A stretch of DNA of 64,000 nt from Channallabes apus. Taxonomy: Eukaryota; Chordata; Actinopteri; Siluriformes; Clariidae. Both the position numbers and the translations under genes were made by a program. Each line of letters opens with the position of its first letter. Within the stretch, counting starts at the first letter, position 1. A model generated the notes under the pieces. It did not search any database. It saw only the letters and a list, made by a program, of their open reading frames with translations, and was not told the DNA's origin. The DNA is taken from contig CM060112.1 of the NCBI GenBank assembly GCA_030522415.1, positions 7,823,001 to 7,887,000 of the forward strand. Reading direction: 5' to 3'. This document shows, piece by piece, positions 1 to 10,117 of the stretch.

Positions 1-230
1 AATGTGATAGTTCAACCTAAAAGAAAACGAACATCATTTTCTCCTGTGCAAAATAATGAGCTGAGGCATGTTGCATGTCTGGAGTTTGTTTCTCCAGATG
101 CTGCATGACTGATGGAGTTAACAAGTGAAAGGACATTTACAGTATGTCCTGTACACTGCTGCATCATGATTTAAATTGTCCAAAAGTAGAGATTCCTCAT
201 GTAAAATAGTATTTAAGTAAAAAGTCCTCC

Positions 231-345
231 ATTTAAGCTCAACTGGTTAAGGCTTGGGGGTACTAATCAAAAGGTTGTTGGTTCAAGCCCCAGCTCCACC
301 CAACCTACTGTATACCCAAACTTTATATCTGAGAATTGCAAATAA
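231..345 (+). repeat. tRNA-derived SINE, head and short body fragment
   Basis: The stretch resembles an RNA polymerase III promoter. An A-box-like AGCTCAACTGGTTAAGG lies near 236 and a B-box-like GGTTCAAGCC near 281, followed by CCAGCTCCACC, which would be the 3' strand of a tRNA acceptor stem. The same head recurs at 25.9 kb and 26.4 kb followed by SINE bodies, so this is a truncated SINE and not a working tRNA gene. The 3' end is not resolved. Confidence 0.6.
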
Positions 346-492
346 AATTATTTGAACTTTAATTTCTACTTTAGGTCTTTCTCTTTCTCTGCTTCCCAAC
401 TGTGAACGTATTTTACTGCTTATTTTACCAATATTACTGCTTCAAAAACTACACACATAACTGGTTATGCAATGCAGGCCATGCAGAAATAC

Positions 493-1215
493 ACTGTGTG
501 CACAGTTATTAGGCAAGTGAGTATTTTGACCAAATCATCATTTTTATGCATATTTATTCAACTCCAAGCTGTATAAATGCTGTAAGAATGCTTATTGGAT
601 TTAAGCATATCAGGTGATGTGTACTTGCGTAATGAGAGAAGGTGTGGCCTAAGGAGATCAACACCCTACAGCTGTGTGTAATTATTAGGCAACTTCTTTT
701 CCTTAGGAAAAATGGGCCAAAAAAAAAGATTTAACTGACCCTGACAAGGAAAAAAAAAAGGCTTTCAGAGGGATGCAGCACTCTTGAAATTGCTAAGATG
801 TTGGTGCGTGATCACAGAACCATCAAATATTTTGTTGCAAATAGTCAACAGGGTCACAAGAAATGTGTTGAAAAAAAAAATTAACTGCCAAAGATTTGCA
901 ACCAGGAACCCATTATCCTCCAATGGTGTCATATTCCAGAACTGCAACCTACCTGGAGTGGCCAGAAGTACTGTAGGTGTTCAGTGCTCAGACACATGGT
1001 CAAGGTAAGGAAGGATGAAACCCGACCACCATCAATGGATAAGTCGAAACGTCAAGATTTCAAAGGTTCTATTTACTGATGAGATGAGAGTGAAGGAAAA
1101 CAATACACCTCTTGGAACAGTGTGCAGGAGGCTGTGGTTGCTGCTGCACAAAAAGTTGATGGTCAACAGCTCAAGAAACTGCCTCCATGAATGGAAGACT
1201 TATGACTGATATAGA
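493..1215 (+). mobile_element. Tc1/mariner-like transposon, decayed and internally deleted
   Basis: The left end has a terminal motif with CACAGTTATTAGGCAA, which recurs at 678 as AATTATTAGGCAAC, as expected of subterminal repeats. From about 710 the plus strand reads as a broken transposase: the start (ATGGGCCAAAAAAAAAG), a helix-turn-helix region near 775-850, and a late part near 1090-1200 that reads VVAAAQKVDGQQLKKLPP-like once frames are shifted. Frames are broken by A-run indels (about 749 and 868). At about 1090 the sequence jumps from mid-gene to near the C terminus, so most of the DDE catalytic domain is missing. The right terminal repeat was not found. The family assignment is by recognition of a common fish Tc1 lineage. 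Confidence 0.7.
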
Positions 1216-1651
1216 AACTAAAGACAGATCTAGGTTGGATGAGTTGATTTCATATTTCTACAGGAATGATGGCTAAACTGTTCATTAGCAGTGATACAGA
1301 TAATAGATGGATAACTGTAGATGTTAAGTGTCTCTAGATCATGAAATAACTGAGAATATTGCACTTCTTCTAAATGTACACTAGTAAAAACACAAAGTAC
1401 AATCCTAGTATAAAATTTCCAGTACATTCCTTTTACAAGTCAGTTGTCTAATCACCTTCACACACAGCTGACATTTTCACTGTCGATCTGCTGCTCAAAC
1501 TGTTCACCGTGCTGACGGCGCAGGAGAGGAAAACAAACAAACAGCATTTTAATCACTTTCTAATTACCATTACTATTCAAAATATTTACAAACTCTGAGA
1601 TTTGTCACTAATTGTAGGCCTGTTTAATCCTCAGTGAAATATTTCCCAAAA

Positions 1652-1682
<31 letters not shown>

Positions 1683-1796
1683 ACAATTTGTGCATATTAT
1701 TTTTTGTTTGTTTATTTGTTTCACAGTTAGTAAATACATACTTGTGTAATATTAGCTAATGTGGAAATACATTGATACCTTTAAAGTATCGGACAA
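1216..1796. other. Unassigned AT-rich intergenic DNA
   Basis: No coding signal or recognisable repeat was seen. A run of T occupies about 1651-1681. Confidence 0.5.
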
Positions 1797-2285
1797 GAGG
1801 AGCACCAATATGATCATACACTGATCTGCCATAACATAAAACCCAAGACATTAAGACATTATTTTGTAGGTTCCTGTTGTGCCGCTGTCCTCACATGGAG
1901 TGACTCGACAAGACCTCTCGGAGCTGGGGTGTCTAACACTGGTATGTTAGTAGGATCATTTGGGTGCTGTGGGCTGCAGGGTGGGGCCGCCATGGACCAG
2001 GCTTGTTTGCATGCTTGATGGGATTGAGATCTGGCTAATTTGGAGGCAGGGTCAACAACCTTGATCTCCTTACCTCTGATGCCCCTTCACCAGCAAACTG
2101 AGATACACTGAGTGTTCAGATACCTTTCAATTTTTTATCATCAATTTGTGCTACAGTACATTATCGTTCCAGTGGGATTGGACCAGTTGGGCCTTTTCTG
2201 GCTTTTGCTTCCCATAGGCGTAAATGAGCCTTGCGTGGTCACGATCCTGACACCAGTTTACTGCTATAAAATCGATAATAATTTG
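1797..2285 (-). mobile_element. Tc1-like transposon relic, minus strand
   Basis: The left end, TACACTGATCTGCCATAACA (about 1814-1833), matches the terminal type of a fish Tc1 family that ends in a TGATC-GCCATAACAT-like motif. The interior (about 1950-2065 and 2100-2270) reads on the minus strand as pieces of Tc1 transposase: the PPN.PDLNPI-type segment just left of 2066 and an N-terminal HTH region right of 2110. The catalytic centre between them has been deleted and the frames are broken. Related relics lie at 43.4 kb and 61.2 kb, which supports a dispersed family. Confidence 0.6.
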
Positions 2286-3099
2286 TTAAATGTTAGCATT
2301 GATTACAGCACACAATATGGTGGCCAATTCATGTGTGAGAATAATTTCTCATGCCCTCAGAACCACTTTTTCACTATTTGTGTTCTAAAATACTCAGTGA
2401 AGATGTGATGTTTTTTCCACATGATATTTATGCTCCATAGCAAATTGAAACTTTGAAAAGAATTGAAATCTCACTAATGACACTTATGGACAGAAAACCT
2501 GAAGTTCCTTATGCTTATTTAGTCCCAATTCTGTTCTAAGCACATTGTATATGGAAAAACTCTTACTGTCACTATTACACATAGCTCTGATTTATCCTGT
2601 CTGTTTTTCATGATGGCACTCCACCAAACATTTACGTGACCTTCAAAACACAGTCATTTCTATATACAGTATATGAGCATGCGTGTGTGTGTGTGTGCGT
2701 GTGTGTGTTTATATCTGAACAGATTTCTTCTGTCAGTCTTCAGTCCAGCACTCTCCTTTCAATGTGTTAATTATGTGTTGGAAAGTTATTCATCCAATCT
2801 GGATAAGTTTAACGTTTACTTATCATGATGCAGGCCAATATTTTGACTGACCCGTAATGGCAACCCACTGAAATGGCCCCGCGATCTTTAAACCTTTATT
2901 CTCATAGTTCACAAAGCTAAACAGGCAATTATATGCCTCCATTACATGTTAGCCAGATTAGCCTCATTTTATTCGTATTGAATATTTAATAACACCCCCT
3001 TCAATGTAAAATCTATTCTATGGTCTTTGTACCCGCTGTCTGTATTTTATTCCTGTATTTTTTTTATGTCGCTCGTACTCAGTAAACAGATTGAGCCTG
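2286..3099. other. Unassigned intergenic DNA with a GT microsatellite
   Basis: A (GT)n tract with GCGT interruptions lies at about 2683-2709. No open frame longer than chance and no repeat boundary was seen. Confidence 0.5.
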
Positions 3100-3345
3100 C
3101 TTTTATTCAGTTCAGCGTGGTATGTTTATTAGGTGGTGATGTTGAGCAGACGGTCAATTGTGCACCGCAAACAGCAGCTCCATCGATGCGGAAACGTCTT
3201 TGCTGATTTGCAGCCCTCCTGCTGCTAATTGATGGACAAATCGATCTGGTGGTTTTGCCACTTGAATTCGCAGCAGAGCAGCCCTGATCAATCAGTCTGC
3301 GGTAGGACTCGTTCCTTCGGGAGTTTGGCACAACCGAAAGGATGA
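3100..3345. promoter_or_regulatory. Possible conserved non-coding element (speculative)
   Basis: This block is less AT-rich than its surroundings, is free of simple repeats, and carries compact motifs: ATCGAT twice (3183, 3240), CTAATTGATGGAC with a homeodomain-type TAAT core, and CAGCAG clusters. It has no convincing codon structure. Such islands in fish gene deserts can be enhancers. That reading is inference, because conservation cannot be seen from one sequence. Confidence 0.2.
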
Positions 3346-3570
3346 TAACTCATCTGAAGATAACATTCACTTGCAATTTTTTTTTTGTTACTTTTTTTTC
3401 TTTACTTTTTACATGTTTAGGGAGGGCAAATTCCAGGAAAGAAGAGACAGGGGGAAAGAAATGCCATTTAAATGCTATCAGTCATCTGTGAAAACACACA
3501 CACAGATGTGAGGATAAATCCAGAGGTCTGATAGGTTTGGATGTGACAGTAGCAGCTGCAGTAGCAATGG

Positions 3571-3572
<2 letters not shown>

Positions 3573-3604
<32 letters not shown>
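3573..3604. repeat. (GT)n microsatellite
   Basis: A near-perfect GT dinucleotide run of about 16 units is visible. The reverse complement gives Thr-His repeats in the overlapping open frame, which is therefore an artefact. Confidence 0.95.
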
Positions 3605-3605
<1 letters not shown>

Positions 3606-4182
3606 CTCTTATCACTGCTGGCCTTATCTCCATGTAGCAGGTTCCTCTGTAAACAGCAGCGTTGTGCCCAAATCTCTTCACACACTCCTCACCTTCGGCA
3701 CCTCTTGGTTATTTCGGGCTGGTGGTGAGCAGTGATGCGCGTCTTGGCTTTTTCGACCTTTGACCCATATTTGTGAAAAACGAACCCGCACCTGCCTGAC
3801 CTGGTTTAAAATGAGAAATGAAATGCCTTCCTGAACTGTGCGGAAAATAATAAACTGTTTTATAGAGCGCTTTTTATACGCATGCACTAGTTCAGTGTTT
3901 TAAAATTAAGTAGTGAAATAAAATTAACGACATCCAACTACTTATGGTTCAGTTCACCTGCAGCTCCTGGAAAATTATATGCATTTATTTCTTTATTTAT
4001 TTTAATTAGGTAAACACAACTATGTTTACTGTACCTGCTCATAAAATGGTATTAACCCTTTCTGGTGCGTGGCTGGTACCTGGGTATGTTTGTATCTTTA
4101 GTACATTTCGCTTAGAAAGCTTTACACTTGCAAATATTGATAATTTGTATAAAGATAAATTTCAAAAGTACACATGTATATA

Positions 4183-4671
4183 CAGAGGTGTCAAGTATCG
4201 AAGTACAAATACTTCGTTACCTTACTTAAGTAGAAATTTTGGGTATCTATACTTTACTGGAGTAATTATTTTTCAGCCGACTTTTTACTTCTACTCCTTA
4301 CATTTATAAGCAATTATCTGTACTTTCTACTCCTTACATTTTAAAAATAGCCTCGTTACTCTATTTTTATGATCAGAACGCGCAAACCCCTATTTTTTTA
4401 ACCCCTCCCCCCCCGGTCACATGATCAGAACGCGCACAACGCCCCTCCCCCCCTTCCCCATACCCCCCACCCCCCCCCCCCCGTCGCATGATCAGAAAGC
4501 GAGACCTAAATGCTTTTGTCACCCCTCACGGTACTTTTACTTTTATACTTTAAGTAGTTTTGAAACAAGTACTTTTAAACTTTTACTTAAGTAAAAAGCT
4601 TGGGTTGATACTTCAAGTATTTTGAACCCTAGTATCTATACTTCTACTCAAGTAATGAATTGACACCACTG
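4183..4671. mobile_element. hAT-type non-autonomous DNA transposon with perfect 8-bp TSD
   Basis: The ends are CAGAGGTGTCAA and TTGACACCACTG, an 11-of-12 inverted pair of the hAT CAG-GGTG type. The flanks are an exact 8-bp direct repeat TGTATATA at 4175-4182 and 4672-4679, the TSD length of hAT elements. The interior is non-coding, about 490 bp, rich in AGTACTT/AAGTACTT motifs near both ends, with a C-rich centre (4386-4482) holding ATGATCAGAACGCGCA twice. It is a miniature element that would need a hAT transposase in trans. Probable relatives occur at 39.1 kb and 60.0 kb. Confidence 0.88.
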
Positions 4672-4679
4672 TGTATATA

Positions 4680-5152
4680 TGTATACGTCTCTGGAAAAAA
4701 ATAAGATGCCACATCTTATCACCTGATCTGCAAAATAATGAGTTTCTTATGTTTTTTTATTTTTATTTTTATTATTATTACTTACAGGTGAGATTACTAT
4801 ATTGATGAAATGAACAGTTTTGTTTTATTTTTTGTAAACTGCTGACAATATTTCTCATAATTTTAATATAACTAGTGTTATTTAGAGTGTATATGTGACA
4901 ATAACTCCCAGTTGCTGTAATGTACATGTGGTGTGGGAGAATAATTGTGTGTACAGTTCACACAGACACACATGCATCACTTCATTCTCCAGAAATTTCA
5001 TAACAAGATTGGGTTTGACTTATGATAAGTAAACCCCTTTAGTCGGGGTTTAATGATATCCACTGCATGGCTTGTTTTTGAATATTTGTAATAATTAATT
5101 AATATTAAATTGCAAGAAAAAATATTTTTGCTTTTTTAATTAATTAATTAAT
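4680..5152. other. Unassigned AT-rich intergenic DNA
   Basis: Only short AT-rich simple repeats (AATT)n near 5137-5152 are visible. No gene or repeat boundary was recognised. Confidence 0.5.
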
Positions 5153-5526
5153 TCATTCATTCATTTTCTATACCGCTTAATCCTGTGTTCAGGGTCGCGG
5201 GGGACCTGGAGCCTATCCCAGGAGACTTCGGGCACTAGGCGGGGTACACCCTGGACAGGGTGCCAATCCATCGCAGGGCACACACACATACACACACTCA
5301 CACACCCAATCACACACTACAGGCAATTTAGGAACGCCAATTAGCCTAACCTGCATATCTTTGGACTGTTGGAGGAAACCGGAGTACCCGGAGGAAACCC
5401 ACCAAGCACGGGGAGAACATGCAAACTCCATGCACACAGAGACGGGAATCGAGCTTGGCCGGGGAATCGAACCCAGACCCTGGAGGTACAAGGCGACATG
5501 GCTAACCACTACACCACCGCGCCACC
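5153..5526 (-). repeat. tRNA-derived SINE, near full length
   Basis: Read on the minus strand, the element starts GGTGGCGCGGTGGTGTAGTG, has an A-box-like TGGTGTAGTGGTTAGC and a B-box-like GGTTCGATTCC, and ends in a (GAATGAAT)n tail (5153-5170 on plus). Flanks CTTTTTTAATTAA (about 5131) and CTTTTTTTAATTAA (about 5526) look like a target duplication. Close copies lie at 37.9 kb and 39.2 kb and fragments at 36.4, 37.7, 38.6, 41.9 and 63.2 kb. It is a very common fish repeat. Confidence 0.85.
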
Positions 5527-7670
5527 TTTTTTTAATTAACTTTTTTGATATATTTTTCACTGTAGTTAACAGTCTTCATACAACATTCTACTACCCAGCG
5601 ATAATGACACTGCTAGTAGAATTTATTCCTGGCTTCTCTAACAGCCGAAGAGTATGATGCAGCAGTGCTTTAGTCATTTAAGCAGCTTTCACACTAGCTA
5701 CAGTTGCGCCACTCCTCCGCTGGCCATTAGTACGTACAAGAGCACACTTGCCTATCTACATACTATCATAACACTAGGTTGCATCTTGTACTGTATGTAG
5801 TTGTTTTCAATCTATAATAAACAAAAAGAAGGAGAAGAAGAAGGAGAAGAAGAAGAGTATATTACAGTTGACCTTTACACTATGGCTGCCAATATTGATA
5901 TTTTGAAGAAAATGTCAAGAATGATCCTTTCCCCAGCCTTTCTACTTCTTTATTAGCTCTATTGGCTGTGTGGTTCAGAGGATGTGATCGGTGGGAACTG
6001 TGCTCAATTCAGCATCGACAGGCATCAGAGATAATGATACATTTATTCATGATAAAAACTATTATAAATACAAGGTTCCTATCGATGGTTTGGTACTTCT
6101 TTAGCTAGCGATTATACATGATTGAGGCCACCTTCTCTGCGACTTGATCACAGAGTGCAGATCCACGCTTGGTTACGATACCGAGTATTCAAAGCAGCGT
6201 TAGTCTGTCCAGCTGTTTCAGCTCCACATCTGTACTCTTTGCTCCAACAGATCATCTTCCAAATCATCAAATTTCCAGCAGATACCATCATCACCTTTGT
6301 CATCTTGTAGACCATTATCCTGACTGTTATCTTTTGTGTTTCTTGACTTTTTTTTATCTCTTATCGAGCACCACTTCTCTGCTCTCGTTACTGCTCAAGC
6401 TATAAAAATGACCTTCCCAAGATAAGCATTGAAGACAGCTGCTCACTTCTCACAAAAAATAAAATAATTATAGCACCAACTGACAACTTACAGTAGCACC
6501 AAAGTCATGAAACACATCACAGTTATTTCAGTATAAACATGTTTAATGTGGGTGTAGTTTACATTAAATGCCATCTTTATTATGTATAATATACTCATGG
6601 ACAAAGGAACCATTTCAATATTGTATACTAAACATTGTACTGTAAAGAAAACCTGAAATGTAATTCATTAATGTGTTTGCCTTTGTTACATTAAGAATGT
6701 AAGTAAAGTACTGTACGAGTATCGTCATGCTTGTTATAATGGATAACCTACAGTAACTCAGATCTTTTTAAGGGGCATGAGCACATGTACATGTGCAGCT
6801 GTCATGTCTTGGTATGGAAAGGTTCCGGAATTCATCCTCAAATAAATAAATAAACATTCTGACATTATGATTCAGTGCTTTGACTGTGTTTACAGTCTAA
6901 ACTAGACTTAAATAAAGTGTGGGTTATGAGAGCGGAACAAAAGCAACAGGTCTTTGGGGTTAAGTCAAATTTTACTTGATCAGTTAAAAAGAAAAAGAAA
7001 TCACGATGGCCTGTTTACCTGAATATATATTCGAGAACATAAAACATGTCAAACCAAATGAGTCTAATGAGCTTCAAAATCAGAATACCACATCACGTTC
7101 AATGTGTATCAGCCAAGAGCAAGAATATGAGGCTACAGTGGGAGAGCAGGGCTCACTGAATACTGGACAGCTGAAGAAGAAGAAGAAAAAATAAAAAAAC
7201 AGGTTGCATACAGCATAAGTGTTTCAATTAAAGTGGCCAGTGAGATTAAAACAATGCTTATCATTCTGTCTTATCATTATTTACCTAATTAGACTACACC
7301 ACTGAGTACCTGCTGTCTCAATAATGCTTTCATTAGCAGCTGATTTGGAATTGTATATGGAAATATATACAGTGTACCATGTGTACATCCCAGATGTTTT
7401 TCCTTTTATCTGCCAAGGGCGAGAGTGGCTGCAGTTTTTCATTCTGGTTTATTCTACATGCCATGTATTACAGTTGTCGTGTTTTGACTTGTGGTGTTTT
7501 GTGAAGCACGCTTGGGCTTTGGAAAGGCTCTGTGTAAAATACATTGCTGTAATTAGTATTATTAATGTGAATAGAAGAAGGTCAGCTATTCAGGTTTAGA
7601 CAATGCAGCAGTATTATGTGCACACACACAAACACACACACACATAGAAAGAGAGAAAGAGGGAGAGGGG
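5527..7670. other. Unassigned intergenic DNA
   Basis: It contains a purine tract of GAAGAAG type (5825-5857), AAATAAATAAAT at about 6841, and AAGAAGAAGAAAA at about 7175-7192. The short open frames here show no recognisable domain. No gene is called. Confidence 0.45.
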
Positions 7671-7692
7671 TCTTTGTGTTTGAGGCATAAAT

Positions 7693-7704
7693 GATTATTA
7701 ATAA

Positions 7705-7771
<67 letters not shown>
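7693..7771. repeat. (TAA)n microsatellite
   Basis: TAATAATAA units run from about 7693 and turn into TTATTATTA by about 7756. The minus strand therefore gives a poly-Leu/Ile open frame that should not be read as a membrane protein. Confidence 0.95.
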
Positions 7772-7774
<3 letters not shown>

Positions 7775-8580
7775 TGAAAATTCAATATTAATCCATCACC
7801 TTTGTTGCTATTACCAGCTGTTGAATTCTCAAACCTCGTGACGTTTGATGGTGGAGCAGCTTCCAAACACATATTTGTATTAAAATACTCATTTGAATAA
7901 TTTTTTTTTCTATAATAACAATCAAATTACAGTAACTTCCCAAACCTTTGGCGTCTCTTTTCAGGTATCACCAGACATACAGTATGTTGTCAGGCTAGGA
8001 CTCAGTGGACTGGACCAATCAGTGACATTCAGACACCTGCATCATCTTCGCTGTGTGGTTTTTGTTTTTCGGGTCATGAACTGTAATTTGTTAATTTTTC
8101 ACCCGATCCTGACAATTTTCTCCGGCTATGTTCATATGCTCAGATCGGATTTGCTTGTCATGATAGTTCACATTCATAATTACAAGTGACTTTTATCTGA
8201 CCCTAATATGAATGAGTTTGTCCTCCGGAACGGCACACGTCCACACATGTGTCATCTATGCTCACGCCATCTCGGTTAAAACATGTCATACATATGCAAC
8301 CACTCACTCATTCAACAATGAACGCGATTCTATCAAAACATGCTTGGGACTTTGCTCTGGAGGATGGCAGGCAGTTAGTCAGCTGTATTTGTTGACGTCC
8401 AGGAGAAAGAGAAAGCCAGATGCCTCACTATTTTAGCAGCTATTACTAGCACTGCTATAAAATCTACGCACTGCCGCTGCTGACTGGTGATGTCAGCGGT
8501 CTATGCATGTACAGAAGCAACAAGTTGCATGAATTCTGATCTGCCTGTTCTTATTCAAGTCACATGACTATGCATCAGAT

Positions 8581-8660
8581 ATTCAATTCAATTCAATTTT
8601 ATTTATATAGCGCTTTTAACAATGGTCATTGTCTCAAAGCAGCTTCACAAAAATGAAAAA
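8581..8660 (-). repeat. L2/CR1-like LINE 3' tail fragment
   Basis: The stretch ATTCAATTCAATTTTATTTA followed by TATAGCGCTTTT and CAATGGTCATTGTCTCAAAG is the reverse complement of the 3' end seen on the full LINE copy at about 63090-63165, and matches the tail at 26.7 kb. The (TTCAA)n end lies at the left, so the element was inserted on the minus strand and is strongly 5'-truncated. Confidence 0.8.
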
Positions 8661-8669
8661 AAAAAAAAA

Positions 8670-8671
<2 letters not shown>

Positions 8672-8714
<43 letters not shown>

Positions 8715-8760
8715 AATAAATAAATAATAATAAAAAAATGAAATAAAAATAAAAATATTT
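8672..8760. repeat. (TAA)n/(TAAA)n simple repeat
   Basis: TAA units grade into AAATAAATAAAT and then AAATAAAAATAAAA. The tract directly follows the LINE tail. Confidence 0.9.
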
Positions 8761-8867
8761 ATAGAAAAGAAAATTCTAAGATATGCATCCAATCTAGGAC
8801 CACATATGAAAGTGACTCAGATCTGACCTGGTCATAACATGAATGTAGCCTTGGCCCCTGCCGCATG

Positions 8868-8925
8868 AAATACCTTTTCAGATCATGATGCTGCCACCAC
8901 CATGCTTCAACACAAAAATGGAAAT
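8868..8925 (-). mobile_element. Tc1 transposase fragment
   Basis: The minus strand of about 8883-8914 reads KHGGGSIMI, a form of the KHGGGS-type motif that precedes the second catalytic Asp in fish Tc1 transposases. Only this short piece is recognisable and nothing around it could be assigned. Confidence 0.4.
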
Positions 8926-9200
8926 GATAAACAGAATGGAGTTTGTTAGCATCTGAATTTAATTATACATGTGTCAGGTAGTTTATCGGGTAAATTCCAA
9001 GTCACATGTTATACTGCTGGAAATTGCCTAGGCAAATAAGCAAATACTAATGTTAAATTATCTATGTTAAATATATAATGAGTTAATTATGTGCATTAAT
9101 ACAGAATATGGGAAATAAAGCAACATTTTACTTGTTTATTTTTTATTTAGTTATTTTTTTTATTTGTTTATTGTTATTTTTTATTTGTTTGTTTTATCAT

Positions 9201-10117
9201 TGTCATGACCCGCCAAGCAACAGCCCTGCCATGAATCACCTGCACACTCCAGTTCCATGATCCACCCCATTGCTTTCTTTCCACCGCCTCGTTCCCCACT
9301 CTGCACACCTGTACTAAATCTATAATCACCTCTCCCCCCTACTTAACTCGCACTCAAACCACACTTCCTCGCCAGATTATTGTGCACTCACCATGTCCAA
9401 TATTCCAGCGTTCCGTCTCGTCTTGCCTTCTCGTTTCCGACCTCGCTTCGTTTCAATGACCACGTCTTCGCCTCACGTCACGGATCATTCGCCATCTCGG
9501 ATCTTATCGGTACTGACCTTTGGAACTGTTTCTCGACCACGAGCCTGGATCATGGACCTTCCCCCTACTCTCCGGCTTCGACCTCTGCCTGTTTCTCGAC
9601 CACGAATAATCCCCATGCATCTGCGTCATCTACGAGCCTGCCCAAGCTCAAGGTACACACGCCGCCTCTCTACACGGAATTCATTCACTTCGCGCCGACG
9701 CTCCGCTTCCGCATTCCAAGCAAGCTGAAGTCACACACGCCGGCTCTCTACACGGAGCTCATTCACTTCGCGCCGACGCTCAGCTTCCGCATTCCAAGCA
9801 AGCTCAAGTCACACACGCCGGCTCTCTACACGGAGCTCATTCACTTCGCGCCGACGCTCCGCTTCCGCATTCCAAGCAAGCTCAAGTCACACACGCCGGC
9901 TCTCTACACGGAGCTCATTCACTTCGCGCCGACGCTCCGCCTCCGCATTCCAAGCAAGCTCAAGTCACACACGTCAGCACAAGCAGGTTTCCAATCTAAC
10001 GGTCACATCTGCCTTGTCCACGGATTTAAGCCTGTCTTGCACCACATAAGTCTAAAAGCACCACTTCCTGCTCCTCATCTGCACTTGGGTCTACCACGGC
10101 AGCCAGGATCCGTGACA
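9201..10117 (+). repeat. 5' LTR of gypsy copy 1 (917 bp)
   Basis: It runs from TGTCATGACCCG to CCGTGACA. From about 9655 to 9966 it contains a 78-bp tandem array of four units, each including TCACTTCGCGCCGACGCT. Because 78 is a multiple of three and the unit has no stops in forward frames, the LTR shows long open frames that are unlikely to be genes. The first base after the LTR begins GTATAATCTGGCC, the expected position of the primer-binding site. I could not match it to a particular tRNA. Confidence 0.93.

Larger units (their letters stand above)
8100..8860. repeat. Possible old DNA-transposon repeat split by an L2 tail
   Basis: The segments around 8140-8200 (GATCGGATTTGCTTGTCATG, then GTGACTTTTATCTGACC) and 8790-8848 (TGAAAGTGACTCAGATCTGA, then CATGAATGTAGCC) resemble the two ends of a common fish non-autonomous DNA transposon. 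The L2 tail at 8581-8660 interrupts it. The ends and target duplication were not resolved, so this is a tentative call. Confidence 0.3.

Noticed and set aside
3107..3331. Minus-strand 74-residue frame in the less AT-rich block
   Set aside because: No domain, no splice-site context and no codon bias could be argued. I prefer a non-coding interpretation.
5213..5560. 115-residue minus-strand frame and the matching frame at 38098-38292
   Set aside because: Both are translations of the same SINE family.
7582..7872. Poly-Leu/Ile minus-strand frame resembling a membrane segment
   Set aside because: It is the translation of the (TAA)n microsatellite.
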